Below, piece after piece: positions 32,183-39,997 of a DNA stretch of 64,000 nucleotides. Position 1 is the stretch's first letter. Each line of letters starts with the position of its first letter. Under the pieces are notes generated by a model, which searched no databases, was not told the origin of the DNA, and worked only from the letters and a program-made list of their open reading frames with translations. The translations under genes and the position numbers were made by a program. This DNA comes from Sphingomonas caseinilytica (GTDB lineage Bacteria > Pseudomonadota > Alphaproteobacteria > Sphingomonadales > Sphingomonadaceae): NCBI RefSeq assembly GCF_023516455.1, contig NZ_JAMGBA010000002.1, positions 706,501 through 770,500 on the forward strand, written 5' to 3'.

Positions 32183-33028
32183 ATGGACGCTCGGGCATAC
32201 CATGGACGAAAGCAGCTGAAGCCGGCCTGGCGTGGAATAGCCTGGTCGGGCGTATTGCTTGCGACGCTCGCGATGCTCACCCCAGACGTCGACGCTCGCG
32301 GTTTTGGCGGCGGCGGGTTCCGTGGCGGCGGCGGCATGCGGGGCGGTGGATCGATGAGCATGGGCCGCGGCGGCGGCGGTAGCAGCTTTGGCCGAGGTAG
32401 CTTTGATCGGGGGTCGGGCAGCTATCGCTCGGGCGGGACGTTCAGCCGCGACGGCAATTACAGCAAGCCTTCGGGGCTGGACAACAAGCCTTCCAATCTG
32501 GATCGACCGGGCGGCAGCGGTTCGGGCACGGATTGGGGCTCGATGACCCGGACGCCTGGCAGCGGGGGATCGGCCAGCCAACTGCCTGCCAATCGGCCTG
32601 GCAGCGGCGGTTCGGCGTCGCAATTGCCGGCCAACCGACCCGGGAGCGGCGGATCGGGTACACAACTACCGGCCAACAGGCCTGGCGGCGGTGGATCGGC
32701 GGGGCAGCTGCCAGTCGAGCGCCCCGGCCAAGGCGGATCGGGTACGCAGTGGCGGCCCGATTGCCCGAAATGCAGCGACGGCGGCGGCGGATGGATCGAC
32801 CATCCGATAGCGGCCGGTATCGCGATCGGAGCAGTTGCCACGGCGGTGGCGATCGGTTCGACCTATTACTACCTGCCCGCGGACTGCCCGCCCTATTATT
32901 GGAACGACCTCTATTATTACAGTTGCGGCGGCAACTATTACGAGCCGCAATATGAAGGCGACACGATCGTTTATGTGACGGTGCCGGATCCTTCAGGAGG
33001 ACAGCAACCGGCGGCGAAGCAGGAATAG
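32183..33028 (+). CDS. Glycine-rich exported protein with 14-residue repeats, 281 residues
   Basis: Likely signal sequence in residues 17-38 (IAWSGVLLATLAMLTP). Then Gly/Ser/Arg-rich low complexity (residues 38-110), five tandem copies of a PGSGGSASQLPANR unit, a CPKC pair, a hydrophobic segment (AAGIAIGAVATAVAIGSTYYY), and a Tyr-rich C-terminus with two Cys. Envelope or surface protein; no enzyme motif. Confidence 0.8.
   Translation: MDARAYHGRKQLKPAWRGIAWSGVLLATLAMLTPDVDARGFGGGGFRGGGGMRGGGSMSMGRGGGGSSFGRGSFDRGSGSYRSGGTFSRDGNYSKPSGLDNKPSNLDRPGGSGSGTDWGSMTRTPGSGGSASQLPANRPGSGGSASQLPANRPGSGGSGTQLPANRPGGGGSAGQLPVERPGQGGSGTQWRPDCPKCSDGGGGWIDHPIAAGIAIGAVATAVAIGSTYYYLPADCPPYYWNDLYYYSCGGNYYEPQYEGDTIVYVTVPDPSGGQQPAAKQE
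32555..32752 (+). repeat. 42-bp coding tandem repeat
   Basis: Four full copies and one partial copy of a 42-bp unit encoding PGSGGSASQLPANR variants inside the glycine-rich gene. Copies differ at several positions, so expansion is not recent. Confidence 0.75.
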
Positions 33029-33043
33029 CCCCGTCACGTCGAT

Positions 33044-33334
33044 CTATTTGCGGCGATGGGTCGGCGCGTGAAAATCCGGGTCCTTGTTCGCGATCCATAT
33101 GAGAAAGCGCGCGATTTCCTCGTCACTGCGAAGCGTGCCCGGCGCATCCCCGATCCGCTCCAGCTCCGCATTGGAAAAGCGCGCATGAAGCGTTCGGTGG
33201 CAGATCGGATGGATCGCCCGCTTCTCTCTCCCGCCGCGACTTTTCGGGACAGGATGATGCCACTCGATCCGCTGGCCGAGCGGGCGCGCGCAGAGCCAGC
33301 AATGCGGTATGCCTGGTTCGGCCATTTGCGGCAT
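33044..33334 (-). CDS. HNH endonuclease-like protein, 96 residues
   Basis: Zinc-binding pair CWLC plus IHPICHRTLH, with the HNH core in IEWHHPVPKSRGGRE (His-His, then Asn replaced by Ser/Lys in this variant) and HRTLHARFSNAELER. Stand-alone HNH proteins of this size occur in many bacteria as possible nicking enzymes or repair factors. Starts in the region of a dispersed palindrome. Confidence 0.8.
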   Translation of the reverse strand: MPQMAEPGIPHCWLCARPLGQRIEWHHPVPKSRGGREKRAIHPICHRTLHARFSNAELERIGDAPGTLRSDEEIARFLIWIANKDPDFHAPTHRRK

Positions 33335-33352
33335 TTACATTGGTCTAATGCC

Positions 33353-33382
33353 AATGTCCGCTTTCGACCCATTGCGGACATT
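33353..33382. repeat. Dispersed palindrome GTCCGC/GCGGAC, copy A
   Basis: AATGTCCGC, loop TTTCGACCCATT, then GCGGACATT. Stem of nine base pairs. Other members at 34827-34856 (copy B), and decayed ones near 32049, 33769 and 35537. Confidence 0.75.
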
Positions 33383-33392
33383 CGGGTTGTGG

Positions 33393-33701
33393 CTACTTGG
33401 GTTCGAAGGGCGGCCCTTCGCCGCGCCGGAATCTAATCTCCTGAAGAGCAAAGGGCGCGAAGCCTGAGATATCCGCTGTCATCAGCACGCCCAGGTCCCG
33501 CCAGGCAAACGACAGGACTTCAGCCGCCCGCTGCTGCAACATCGCGCTCTCATTGCTGTCCCGCGCGGTAGCAAGCAGGGCGGCTCGGCCTTCCTCCAAT
33601 TCGCCAATCATCAGGGCTGCGTAATCGCGCTCCCATTCCTCTGAGGCTGGGTCGAGATAGATCGCAAGTCCTTCCGTGGGCGATTTGGGAACTGGGTGCA
33701 T
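33393..33701 (-). CDS. Hypothetical protein, 102 residues
   Basis: Start ATG 33701 with AAGGAGG 8 nt upstream; a longer ORF start lacks such a site. Product is helical and acidic at the N-terminus (EWERDYAALMIGELEEGRAAL) and the centre AAEVLSFAWRDLGVLM could be a helical repeat. No family recognised; cytosolic. Confidence 0.6.
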   Translation of the reverse strand: MHPVPKSPTEGLAIYLDPASEEWERDYAALMIGELEEGRAALLATARDSNESAMLQQRAAEVLSFAWRDLGVLMTADISGFAPFALQEIRFRRGEGPPFEPK

Positions 33702-33768
33702 CGCCGGCCCTCCTTGACGCGGCGCAGCCAAGCGCCGTTACCGATAATGCCTTGGCCGAGTGATTGGT

Positions 33769-33800
33769 CAATGACCGCTTTCCACCCAAAGTTGCCAATA
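33769..33800. repeat. Dispersed palindrome, degenerate copy
   Basis: CAATGACCGCTTTCCACCCA is followed by AAGTTGCCAAT; the right arm has decayed. Same family as 33353-33382. Confidence 0.5.
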
Positions 33801-33821
33801 GCCTCGCGCCAATTACGACGA

Positions 33822-34031
33822 TTATGGTGACGCTGCAGTATCATCGGAAGGCGGAAGGTCCCGGTCTTGCCCCGTGAGATTGAGTTGAGCCTCCTGGGCC
33901 ATTTCGCGATAACGGTCCGCCATATCCAAATGAATGTTTCGGATTGACGGTGAGCTGGCCTGATCGGCCAATTTTCGCTGGTCTTGTTCGCGCCGGCGAT
34001 AATAATCCGCCTCGCCAGTTTCCACTGTCAC
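33822..34031 (-). CDS. Small helical protein, paralogue of the gene at 34582
   Basis: GTG start at 34031, chosen because the product then begins level with its paralogue. Product VTVETGEADYYRRREQDQRK, then LADQASSPSIRNIHLDMADR, is highly charged and helical, followed by an acidic tail. The pattern YYRRRExxxRKLAdqaxxxxirxIHxxmAdxYrxxA recurs in the 53-residue paralogue. Family unknown to me. Confidence 0.6.
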   Translation of the reverse strand: MTVETGEADYYRRREQDQRKLADQASSPSIRNIHLDMADRYREMAQEAQLNLTGQDRDLPPSDDTAASP

Positions 34032-34073
34032 GCACGCACCCCCGGACGCATCACTCGAATGCCTGTCTGGCAC

Positions 34074-34577
34074 AATTATTATTTAGAATGAAGTGGTTAT
34101 GTCACAAGAGTGTTGAGTAAATCACCTAACTGGAATTTTGCAACATCACTCACTGGCGACGCTGACGCCACCAGAGGTATCCCACCCACACAAACGGAAC
34201 GAGAAAGATGAAGCGTTCCCAGTCCACGCGACACTCTACGAACTTGGTCGGAAATCCCCAACACATCGGGGGCTGGTCGAAGACGTCCGACCAAGCGGCA
34301 CACCTCTCCCCTCGATGGGCCAAGGGACGATTAGTGCTGTCCCAATATATCATCAAGCGATGAAGGAGCGCAAAAAAGCCCGCCGGACTACGCTACATTC
34401 CGGCGGGCATGTTCCCTTCGATATCAATGATTGGGGAGCTTGCCGACAAAACGCGGTCGTCACCGGTTAGTTGCCGATCGCCATCAAAACGCAACAACAG
34501 CGAGGGTAAAGCGTTTGGCTCGGGGAAACCCCTCCATGCGTACAAGACCCGCCGCGTTCCAACTATGCCGTGGCGGG
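34074..34577. other. AT-richer intergenic region
   Basis: No convincing gene. It contains two terminator-like hairpins (34378-34408, 34544-34581). A 68-codon ORF at 34150-34356 on the minus strand ends with WERFIFLVPFVWVGYLWWRQ, which could be a membrane helix, but it has no ribosome site. Confidence 0.4.
34378..34408 (-). terminator. Intrinsic terminator (leftward)
   Basis: GCCCGCCGGA pairs perfectly with TCCGGCGGGC around an 11-base loop; the minus-strand stem is followed by TTTTTT. It would end leftward transcripts from the small gene at 34582. Confidence 0.75.
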
Positions 34578-34581
34578 TCTT
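34544..34581. terminator. Hairpin, terminator-like (rightward T tract)
   Basis: AAGACCCGCC (34544-34553) and GGCGGGTCTT (34572-34581) form a perfect 10-bp stem; plus-strand sequence continues TTTATT. Located immediately past the stop of the leftward gene at 34582. Confidence 0.6.
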
Positions 34582-34743
34582 TTATTGCTCCGCGCGCTCA
34601 ACCTCTTCGGCAGCGGCCTGGTAGTTTTCAGCCAATGCCGAATGAATTGCTTTGATTTCATCGGACTGAGTCTTCTCAGCCAATTTGCGCTCTTCGGCTT
34701 CCCGCCGCCGGAAATACTCGGCTGAGTACTCCTCTGTGTTCAT
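34582..34743 (-). CDS. Small helical protein, 53 residues, paralogue of 33822
   Basis: ATG 34743, stop TAA 34582-34584. Product MNTEEYSAEYFRRREAEERK continues KLAEKTQSDEIKAIHSALAE and ends with AAAEEVERAEQ. No clear ribosome site (CCTAGGAAGGGTTGCGT gives AGGAAGGG 6 nt upstream, which is acceptable). Charged and helical, probably coiled coil. Too short for normal callers; kept because it aligns with the paralogue over its length. Confidence 0.6.
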   Translation of the reverse strand: MNTEEYSAEYFRRREAEERKLAEKTQSDEIKAIHSALAENYQAAAEEVERAEQ

Positions 34744-34826
34744 ACGCAACCCTTCCTAGGTCCAGGATATTCCCAAGCGGGTCACTCGCCATATCTTCGC
34801 ATAACCCTTTTAACACACTGGACACC

Positions 34827-34856
34827 AGTGTCCGCTTTCCACCCATTGCGGACATT
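34827..34856. repeat. Dispersed palindrome GTCCGC/GCGGAC, copy B
   Basis: AGTGTCCGC, loop TTTCCACCCATT, GCGGACATT. Nearly identical to copy A at 33353. Reading the family through minus-strand ORFs gives false N-termini such as MSAMGGKRTLV, which shows how it creates spurious gene calls. Confidence 0.75.
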
Positions 34857-34953
34857 AGCGGCTGATGACCGATTTCGACCCGCCGCCGGCAGAAAATAGA
34901 CTCCATCATACCATATGCTAGATTTGCACCAAATCGTACCCGGGAGACGGCCC

Positions 34954-35520
34954 GTGCGGTCGACAATATTCGTACTGATTTCTGCCATGTGTGTTGCTGC
35001 CGGCCCCGCACCCTTCCGATATATAGTCGTAGCGGGCACCGCCCTGAAATCGTCGAACGGCGTTCCAGTGGGGGTTCGGGCGCCGAACGGGTTCCGAGTG
35101 CTAGCGCCAACCAGCCGCCACGCGATTTTCGAGGGCCATCCATATGAGGTCAGCCTGGCGGCGCTGGCGGGCAAGAACGCCGTCGTCATGCTTCATGCCG
35201 AAAGAGTCGCCGACGACAGCGGTGCGTCGAATTACGACAACCTGCCCAGCTCGCCTTGGGCCGGCTTCCGGTTGCGCTCTCAATGTGCGCGTATAGCCGC
35301 AACCGACGTTGCGGAAGAACATGATCTCAAATGGCTCGCCGATCGGGGCTGGAACCCTGTCGGCGATCTAGCGCTCGAGCAACATCTCAAGAGCACGTCA
35401 GATCACAACCGCGAGGTAGTGGTGACGCTCGCAATGAAGGTAAAGAGTTGTTCCGACAAGCGGGCAGTCGATGCCGCGCTGGCCAAGTTCCGCTCGCAAA
35501 TCCGGCTCAAATCTGACTAG
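34954..35520 (+). CDS. Exported hypothetical protein, 188 residues
   Basis: GTG start at 34954 with GGGAGA upstream; the ATG at 34915 gives 13 extra residues. Signal peptide VRSTIFVLISAMCVAAGPA. Mature part has two Cys and a polar Arg/Asp-rich surface (AEEHDLKWLADRGWNPVGDL). No family recognised. Periplasmic. Confidence 0.6.
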   Translation: MRSTIFVLISAMCVAAGPAPFRYIVVAGTALKSSNGVPVGVRAPNGFRVLAPTSRHAIFEGHPYEVSLAALAGKNAVVMLHAERVADDSGASNYDNLPSSPWAGFRLRSQCARIAATDVAEEHDLKWLADRGWNPVGDLALEQHLKSTSDHNREVVVTLAMKVKSCSDKRAVDAALAKFRSQIRLKSD

Positions 35521-35536
35521 CCTGGCTTCGCGTCAC

Positions 35537-35570
35537 AATAGCCGTCTTCCACCGATAGCGGTCATTAGCT
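35537..35570. repeat. Dispersed palindrome, degenerate copy
   Basis: AATAGCCGTCTTCCACCGATAGCGGTCATTAGCT keeps the outline (AxCGTC-TTCCACC-GCGGTCATT) of the 33353 family with several changes. Confidence 0.4.
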
Positions 35571-35638
35571 GATACTTCGGAAGCGGTCCCAGCTTCCGCT
35601 GGCACGGCGAGTTTGGGCTCGGAAGCCTGTGCCTCAAC

Positions 35639-36217
35639 TCAAATGCTAAGCTTCAGCCCGTGCAGCTTTGTCACGCGGCCATCCTCGCACACCGGGGCGG
35701 CGATGAGGCGCATCCAGCGGGACTTTCCGGCGAACGGGTGGATTTCGGTATCGATGGTGAAACCGCGCCCATGCTTGATCGCGTAGGACCGCAGCCGCTC
35801 CATCGCGGCGCGGGACTCTTCGCTGTAAAGCGCGACGGCGTCCTCGCGCGTAACTGGGGCGCCCCGGGGCATTCCGAACAGGTCGTAGACTCCGCCCGAC
35901 CACACCAGGCTGTTGTCGCTAAGGTCGCACTCCCAGCAGCCGACGTGGAGGAAACCGAGTTCACCCACCTGCTCTGGCTGGATGGCGTCGATCACCGCGC
36001 TGCTGAGGATGCTGCCCATTTCGAAATAGCGCGCGCGCTCGCTGATCGGCCAGCTATGATGCAGCGCCAGCGGCTCCTTGGCCCGAAAGTTGGTTTGGTG
36101 AAGCACGCTTGTCGACGATAAACCCGATTTCCTGACCTTGGCCGGGATTTTGATCCGTTTCGCATCTAATATTGAGGGCGGCGGACAAGCGCAAATGCGT
36201 TCAACGGGCCGCCTCAA
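35639..36217 (-). CDS. PAS-domain protein, up to 192 residues
   Basis: PAS/PAC features: GCWECDLSDNSLVWSGGVYDLFG, TREDAVALYSEESRAAMERL and TEIHPFAGKSRWMRLIAAPV followed by RVTKLHGLKLSI. The start is unclear: the listed one is a TTG without ribosome site, and ATG 36019 (MGSILSSAV) would give a 126-residue protein covering the whole PAS domain. Divergent from the GGDEF-EAL gene 117 nt away; it could sense a signal for that enzyme. This is inference. Confidence 0.75.
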   Translation of the reverse strand: MRRPVERICACPPPSILDAKRIKIPAKVRKSGLSSTSVLHQTNFRAKEPLALHHSWPISERARYFEMGSILSSAVIDAIQPEQVGELGFLHVGCWECDLSDNSLVWSGGVYDLFGMPRGAPVTREDAVALYSEESRAAMERLRSYAIKHGRGFTIDTEIHPFAGKSRWMRLIAAPVCEDGRVTKLHGLKLSI

Positions 36218-36333
36218 AAGATTGATCCGAAATGGCTATTTCAGCCGTTCTTAACCGACGCCGGGCAATGGCATTCGCGCAGTCCCGGTAGCGGCGCTGC
36301 CTTACCCAATTCCTACAACGGCAGGTCCCAGCC

Positions 36334-38622
36334 TTGCAGCCAGTATTCTATTCCAATTCGAAGGCGGTCCGCTGGCTCACCGCGCCGGGCCGGCAGATCG
36401 ACGGTGCGATCGCGAACAAGCTGACCAGCGGGCTCTTCACCTCCCTCCCGATCTTCCTGGGTGGGGTCATCAACAGCATCGTCGTCGCCGCGATCGCAAC
36501 GTCGCGCCATCCGACCGCGCCGTTTATCATTTGGCTTGCGACCGAGCTGATCCTGGGCGTCGTCCGGCTGTTCGTGCTGATCGCGGGGCGGCGGGCACAG
36601 GCGGAAGGGCGGGAGACCTCGATCACGCTGCCCGTCATCCTGTCCTGCTGCTGGGCCGGGTCGGTCGGATTCGGCGCCTTCATCAGCCTGGCGAGCAACG
36701 ACTGGGTATTGGCGACCATCACCTGCCTGTCGGCGGCGGCGATGGTATCGGGGATTTGCCTTCGCAACTTCTGCACGCCGCGACTGGCGATCTTCATGAT
36801 GATGCTGAGCCTGCTCCCCTGCGCGGTGGCGGCGCTGTTCGCCGACCAGGCGATCATCATGGTCATAACCGTCCAGCTTCCGATCTACATGGTGACGATC
36901 GGGGCTGCGGCATTCCGCATCAACTCGGTGATGGTCGACCGGATGATCGCGCAGGACGCGCTGGAGAAAAGCGAGGCGTTCAATCGCAGCATCCTGGAAT
37001 CGAGCCCCGACTATACGCTGCTGCTCGACGAGGACCGGCGCATTCAGTTCTGCAACCGGCCGCAGGGCCGGCGGGGAGAATCGGATGCGAACATCGGGCT
37101 CGCCTGGCTCGACCTACTGCCGCCGGAAAGCCGTTTCGAGGCCATGCAGGCGCTGGACCGGGCGGCAGCCGGGGAAACGCCGCGCCTGACCGTTGCGCAT
37201 TGCGCCGAAGACGGCCGGCGGTGGTTCGATCTCGCGGTGTCACGGGTGGCGGACGACAGCCGGATGATCCTGATCGTGGCCCGCGACATTACGCATCAGA
37301 AGGTGTCGGAAGAGCGCGCCTTGTGGATGGCCAATCACGATCCGCTGACCGGGCTTCCCAACCGCATCGTCCTTCAGAACCACCTGCAGGACTGCGCATC
37401 GGGACAACATGCGTCGGACGGCTATGCGCTGCTGGTCCTCGACATCGACAACTTCAAGTTCGTCAACGACACGCTGGGCCATGACGCCGGCGACGCGCTG
37501 CTCTGCACCTTCGCCAGCCGGTTGAGGAGCGCCGTACGGTCAGAGGATCTGATTGCCCGCCTCGGCGGTGATGAGTTCGCGATCGTCCTGCAGGCGCGCA
37601 AGGAGCAGGATGTCCACGCGGCGGCTGAGAAGATCTACGCCGCGCTGCACCTGCCGTTCGCGCATGAAGGTCGCTTGATCGAGTGCAATGCGAGCATCGG
37701 CGCAAGCCTGTCGCCCGCGGGCGGCACGGAGCGATCGGAATTGATGAAGTCGGCGGATATCGCGCTCTATTCCGCGAAGGCGGCCGGGCGCGGGCAGCTG
37801 AAGCTTTTCGAAAGTTCGATGCGGAATGAGTTCCGGACACGGACGTCGATGATGGCCAGCGCGCGGGACGCGCTCACCTCGAACAATATCGTGCCGCACT
37901 ACCAGCCCAAGGTTTGCCTTCGGACCGGGGCGATTGTCGGTTTTGAATCGCTGCTGCGGTGGCGGGATGCGGAAGAGCGGCTGCGCCCTCCAGCACAGCT
38001 CAGGGCGGCGTTCGACGATCCGGTCCTGTCGCAGGCGATCAGCAAATGCATGATCGACCAGACGCTTGCCGACATCGGGGGCTGGATCGAGAATGGCGTC
38101 GAGTTCGGCCATGTGGCGATCAATGTCGCGGCGGCCCAGTTCCGCTCCGGCAAGTTCGCGGAGGAGCTGCTGGAGACGATCGAACGGAGCAATATACCTC
38201 CCGCCTCCCTGCAGATCGAAGTGACGGAGACGGTCTTCCTCGGGCGCGGCGCCGACCATGTCGAACGCGCGCTTCGGCAGCTTAGCCGCGCAGGCCTCCG
38301 GATCGCGCTGGACGATTTCGGGACGGGCTACGCTTCGCTTGCGCATCTGATGCAGTTCCCGGTCGATGCCCTGAAGATCGACAAGTCATTCATCCGCGGG
38401 ATCGGGTCCAACGAGGAGGCGGAGGCGATCACCAAGGCGATCGTTACCCTCGGCCATAGTCTGGGCATCGAAATCATCGCCGAGGGCGTCGAGACGGTCG
38501 AACAGGAAATGTATCTGATCGGTCTGGGCTGTGAAACCGGGCAAGGTTACCTCTACTCAAGGGCTGCGGCGGCGGAAGCGGTCCGGCAGATGACGATAGA
38601 GGCCATCGCGAAGCGGGCCTGA
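36334..38622 (+). CDS. PAS-GGDEF-EAL c-di-GMP turnover protein, 762 residues
   Basis: Six or so transmembrane helices (residues 28-210), a PAS domain (SEAFNRSILESSPDYTLLLDED), a GGDEF domain with intact LGGDEFAIVL, and an EAL domain with FESLLRW (EAL reads ESL), INVAAAQF, EVTETVFL, LDDFGTGYAS, KIDKSFI and AEGVETVEQ. The key metal-binding Glu, Asn, Asp and Lys residues look kept, so both synthesis and hydrolysis are possible. TTG start at 36334; an alternative ATG further in would remove part of the first helix. Sensory input unknown. Confidence 0.92.
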   Translation: MQPVFYSNSKAVRWLTAPGRQIDGAIANKLTSGLFTSLPIFLGGVINSIVVAAIATSRHPTAPFIIWLATELILGVVRLFVLIAGRRAQAEGRETSITLPVILSCCWAGSVGFGAFISLASNDWVLATITCLSAAAMVSGICLRNFCTPRLAIFMMMLSLLPCAVAALFADQAIIMVITVQLPIYMVTIGAAAFRINSVMVDRMIAQDALEKSEAFNRSILESSPDYTLLLDEDRRIQFCNRPQGRRGESDANIGLAWLDLLPPESRFEAMQALDRAAAGETPRLTVAHCAEDGRRWFDLAVSRVADDSRMILIVARDITHQKVSEERALWMANHDPLTGLPNRIVLQNHLQDCASGQHASDGYALLVLDIDNFKFVNDTLGHDAGDALLCTFASRLRSAVRSEDLIARLGGDEFAIVLQARKEQDVHAAAEKIYAALHLPFAHEGRLIECNASIGASLSPAGGTERSELMKSADIALYSAKAAGRGQLKLFESSMRNEFRTRTSMMASARDALTSNNIVPHYQPKVCLRTGAIVGFESLLRWRDAEERLRPPAQLRAAFDDPVLSQAISKCMIDQTLADIGGWIENGVEFGHVAINVAAAQFRSGKFAEELLETIERSNIPPASLQIEVTETVFLGRGADHVERALRQLSRAGLRIALDDFGTGYASLAHLMQFPVDALKIDKSFIRGIGSNEEAEAITKAIVTLGHSLGIEIIAEGVETVEQEMYLIGLGCETGQGYLYSRAAAAEAVRQMTIEAIAKRA

Positions 38623-38646
38623 ATGCGGAAACTTCGAGATACTTGC

Positions 38647-38677
38647 CGATAAACGATATATAACATATTGTTTATCG
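38647..38677. promoter_or_regulatory. Palindromic operator candidate for DUF2975/XRE pair
   Basis: CGATAAAC (38647-38654) and GTTTATCG (38670-38677) are perfect 8-bp arms of a 31-bp, AT-rich palindrome with only two internal mismatches. It sits 23 nt before the DUF2975 start and could be the site for the XRE regulator encoded by the same operon. No experimental support. Confidence 0.65.
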
Positions 38678-38699
38678 ATAAGTGATTCGGGAGTTTCCG

Positions 38700-39218
38700 A
38701 TGCGACATTCCACCGCGCTGCCCCTTGCCTATGTGTTCCTGCGCATCCTGGTGCTGCTCAACTGGATCTTCGGCGCCTGCATCCTCGCGCTTCTCGCCTT
38801 CACCTTCATCAACGAGTCCTGGACGATGAAGGCGCTGGGCGTCTCCGGCATGTCGGACGCGGTGCAGGTGATGTGGGCGATGCGGGGTATTGCGGCGCTC
38901 GGCATCGCGACCGTGCCGATCAATTACCAGATCTTCAAACGGCTCTTAAAAATGGTCGATACGGTGCGCGCGGGCGATCCGTTCGTGGCCGATAATGCCT
39001 ACCGGTTGCACGCGATCGCATGGCTACTGGTGGCGCTTCAGCTGATCAGCATGACCATTGCGGGGATAGGCCGGATCATCTCGACCGAAGAGCATCCGTT
39101 CCACCTGGACGCTGGGTTCTCGGCGAACAGCTGGCTCGCGATCATCCTCTGCTTCGTCCTTGCGCGCGTATTCGCCGAAGGAACGCTGATGCGCGAAGAT
39201 CTTGAAGGAACGGTGTGA
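38700..39218 (+). CDS. DUF2975 membrane protein, 172 residues
   Basis: ATG 38700 with GGGAG upstream. Four transmembrane helices (LPLAYVFLRILVLLNWIFG, GACILALLAFTFI, IAWLLVALQLISMTIAGIG, SWLAIILCFVLARVF) and the family pattern IFKRLLKMVDTVRAGDPFV. Such proteins are usually followed by an XRE regulator, as here. Role unknown, probably control of membrane state together with the regulator. Confidence 0.92.
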   Translation: MRHSTALPLAYVFLRILVLLNWIFGACILALLAFTFINESWTMKALGVSGMSDAVQVMWAMRGIAALGIATVPINYQIFKRLLKMVDTVRAGDPFVADNAYRLHAIAWLLVALQLISMTIAGIGRIISTEEHPFHLDAGFSANSWLAIILCFVLARVFAEGTLMREDLEGTV

Positions 39219-39219
39219 A

Positions 39220-39426
39220 ATGGCGATCGCCGTCAAGCTCGACGATTTGCTGCACGAGAGGCGGATGACGCTGACCGAGCTCGCCGAACGGATCGACATC
39301 ACGCTCGCCAACCTGTCGATCCTGAAGACCGGCAAGGCGCGCGCAATCCGCTTTTCGACCTTGGAGGCGATTTGCACCGTCCTGGCGTGTCAGCCGGGCG
39401 ATCTACTGGAGTATCGGCCCGACTGA
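39220..39426 (+). CDS. XRE-family regulator paired with DUF2975, 68 residues
   Basis: Compact HTH: VKLDDLLHERRMTLTELAER, then DITLANLSILKTGKARAIRF and a short tail with LACQPGDLLEYRPD. Begins 1 nt after the DUF2975 stop, so the pair is an operon. Likely autoregulator of the palindrome at 38647. Confidence 0.93.
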   Translation: MAIAVKLDDLLHERRMTLTELAERIDITLANLSILKTGKARAIRFSTLEAICTVLACQPGDLLEYRPD

Positions 39427-39439
39427 CGAAGCGGCGAGG

Positions 39440-39916
39440 TTAGAGGATTCCGTGCGCGGTCCAGATGGCGATGAGGCCAACGCCGATGATCACGTCGATC
39501 ACCACGCACCACGGCACATACCAAGTCGGGATCTTGACCAGCGACAGCCGCGACTTGTTGTGGTGCGCGAGATCCCACAGCGCATGGCCGAAATAAGCCA
39601 GTGCAAGCAGGATCGGCCACAACAGCAGGCCGAGCAAGGCGGTGACCGCGAACAGGCCGGTGACGTTGAATTCGACGAACTGGTCGCGGGCCGATCCGTT
39701 CATCACCGCGAAGCCGAAGTAAATGCCCGCAATGAGGGCGATCAGCACCGCCGCGAAGCCGAGCGACGCCTGCACTGGCAGGAAGAAATGCGGGGCGAGC
39801 GAGCCGATACCGACGGCAACGCCGGTCAGGATCGGCCGCCGTGCGAATACCGATGCGTTGCCATGCTGATGCGCATGGCCTGAATGGTCCAATTGAACGG
39901 CTACCGACGAGGACAT
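39440..39916 (-). CDS. Polytopic membrane protein, DUF6010-like, 158 residues
   Basis: ATG 39916, GGGAG 7 nt upstream. His-rich start (DHSGHAHQHGN) then four to five hydrophobic helices. A conserved-looking motif GHALWDLAHHNKSRL carries three histidines, and the His-rich N-terminus suggests metal binding. I compare it with DUF6010 from memory, with low certainty. Function unknown. Confidence 0.75.
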   Translation of the reverse strand: MSSSVAVQLDHSGHAHQHGNASVFARRPILTGVAVGIGSLAPHFFLPVQASLGFAAVLIALIAGIYFGFAVMNGSARDQFVEFNVTGLFAVTALLGLLLWPILLALAYFGHALWDLAHHNKSRLSLVKIPTWYVPWCVVIDVIIGVGLIAIWTAHGIL

Positions 39917-39940
39917 TTCGATCTCCCTTTTCATCCGAGT

Positions 39941-39973
39941 CGGAAGCTCTTTAGCTTCCGTACCGTGGTACGG
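39941..39973. terminator. Tandem hairpins between two leftward genes
   Basis: CGGAAGCT-CTTT-AGCTTCCG (39941-39960) and, overlapping, CCGTACC-GT-GGTACGG (39958-39973). No T tract. They lie between GrpB and the DUF6010-like gene and could be a weak terminator or an operator. Confidence 0.45.
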
Positions 39974-39997
39974 AGTCAAATGTCCTTTGCGCCGCGC

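Noticed and set aside
32442-33098. Minus-strand Arg/Pro-rich ORF opposite the glycine-rich gene
   Set aside because: Mirror of the 42-bp coding repeat; the plus-strand frame has the signal peptide and ordered repeats.
34150-34356. 68-codon ORF with a possible membrane helix
   Set aside because: No ribosome site, overlapping alternative frames of similar length, and no recognised similarity. Kept only as a remark on the intergenic region.
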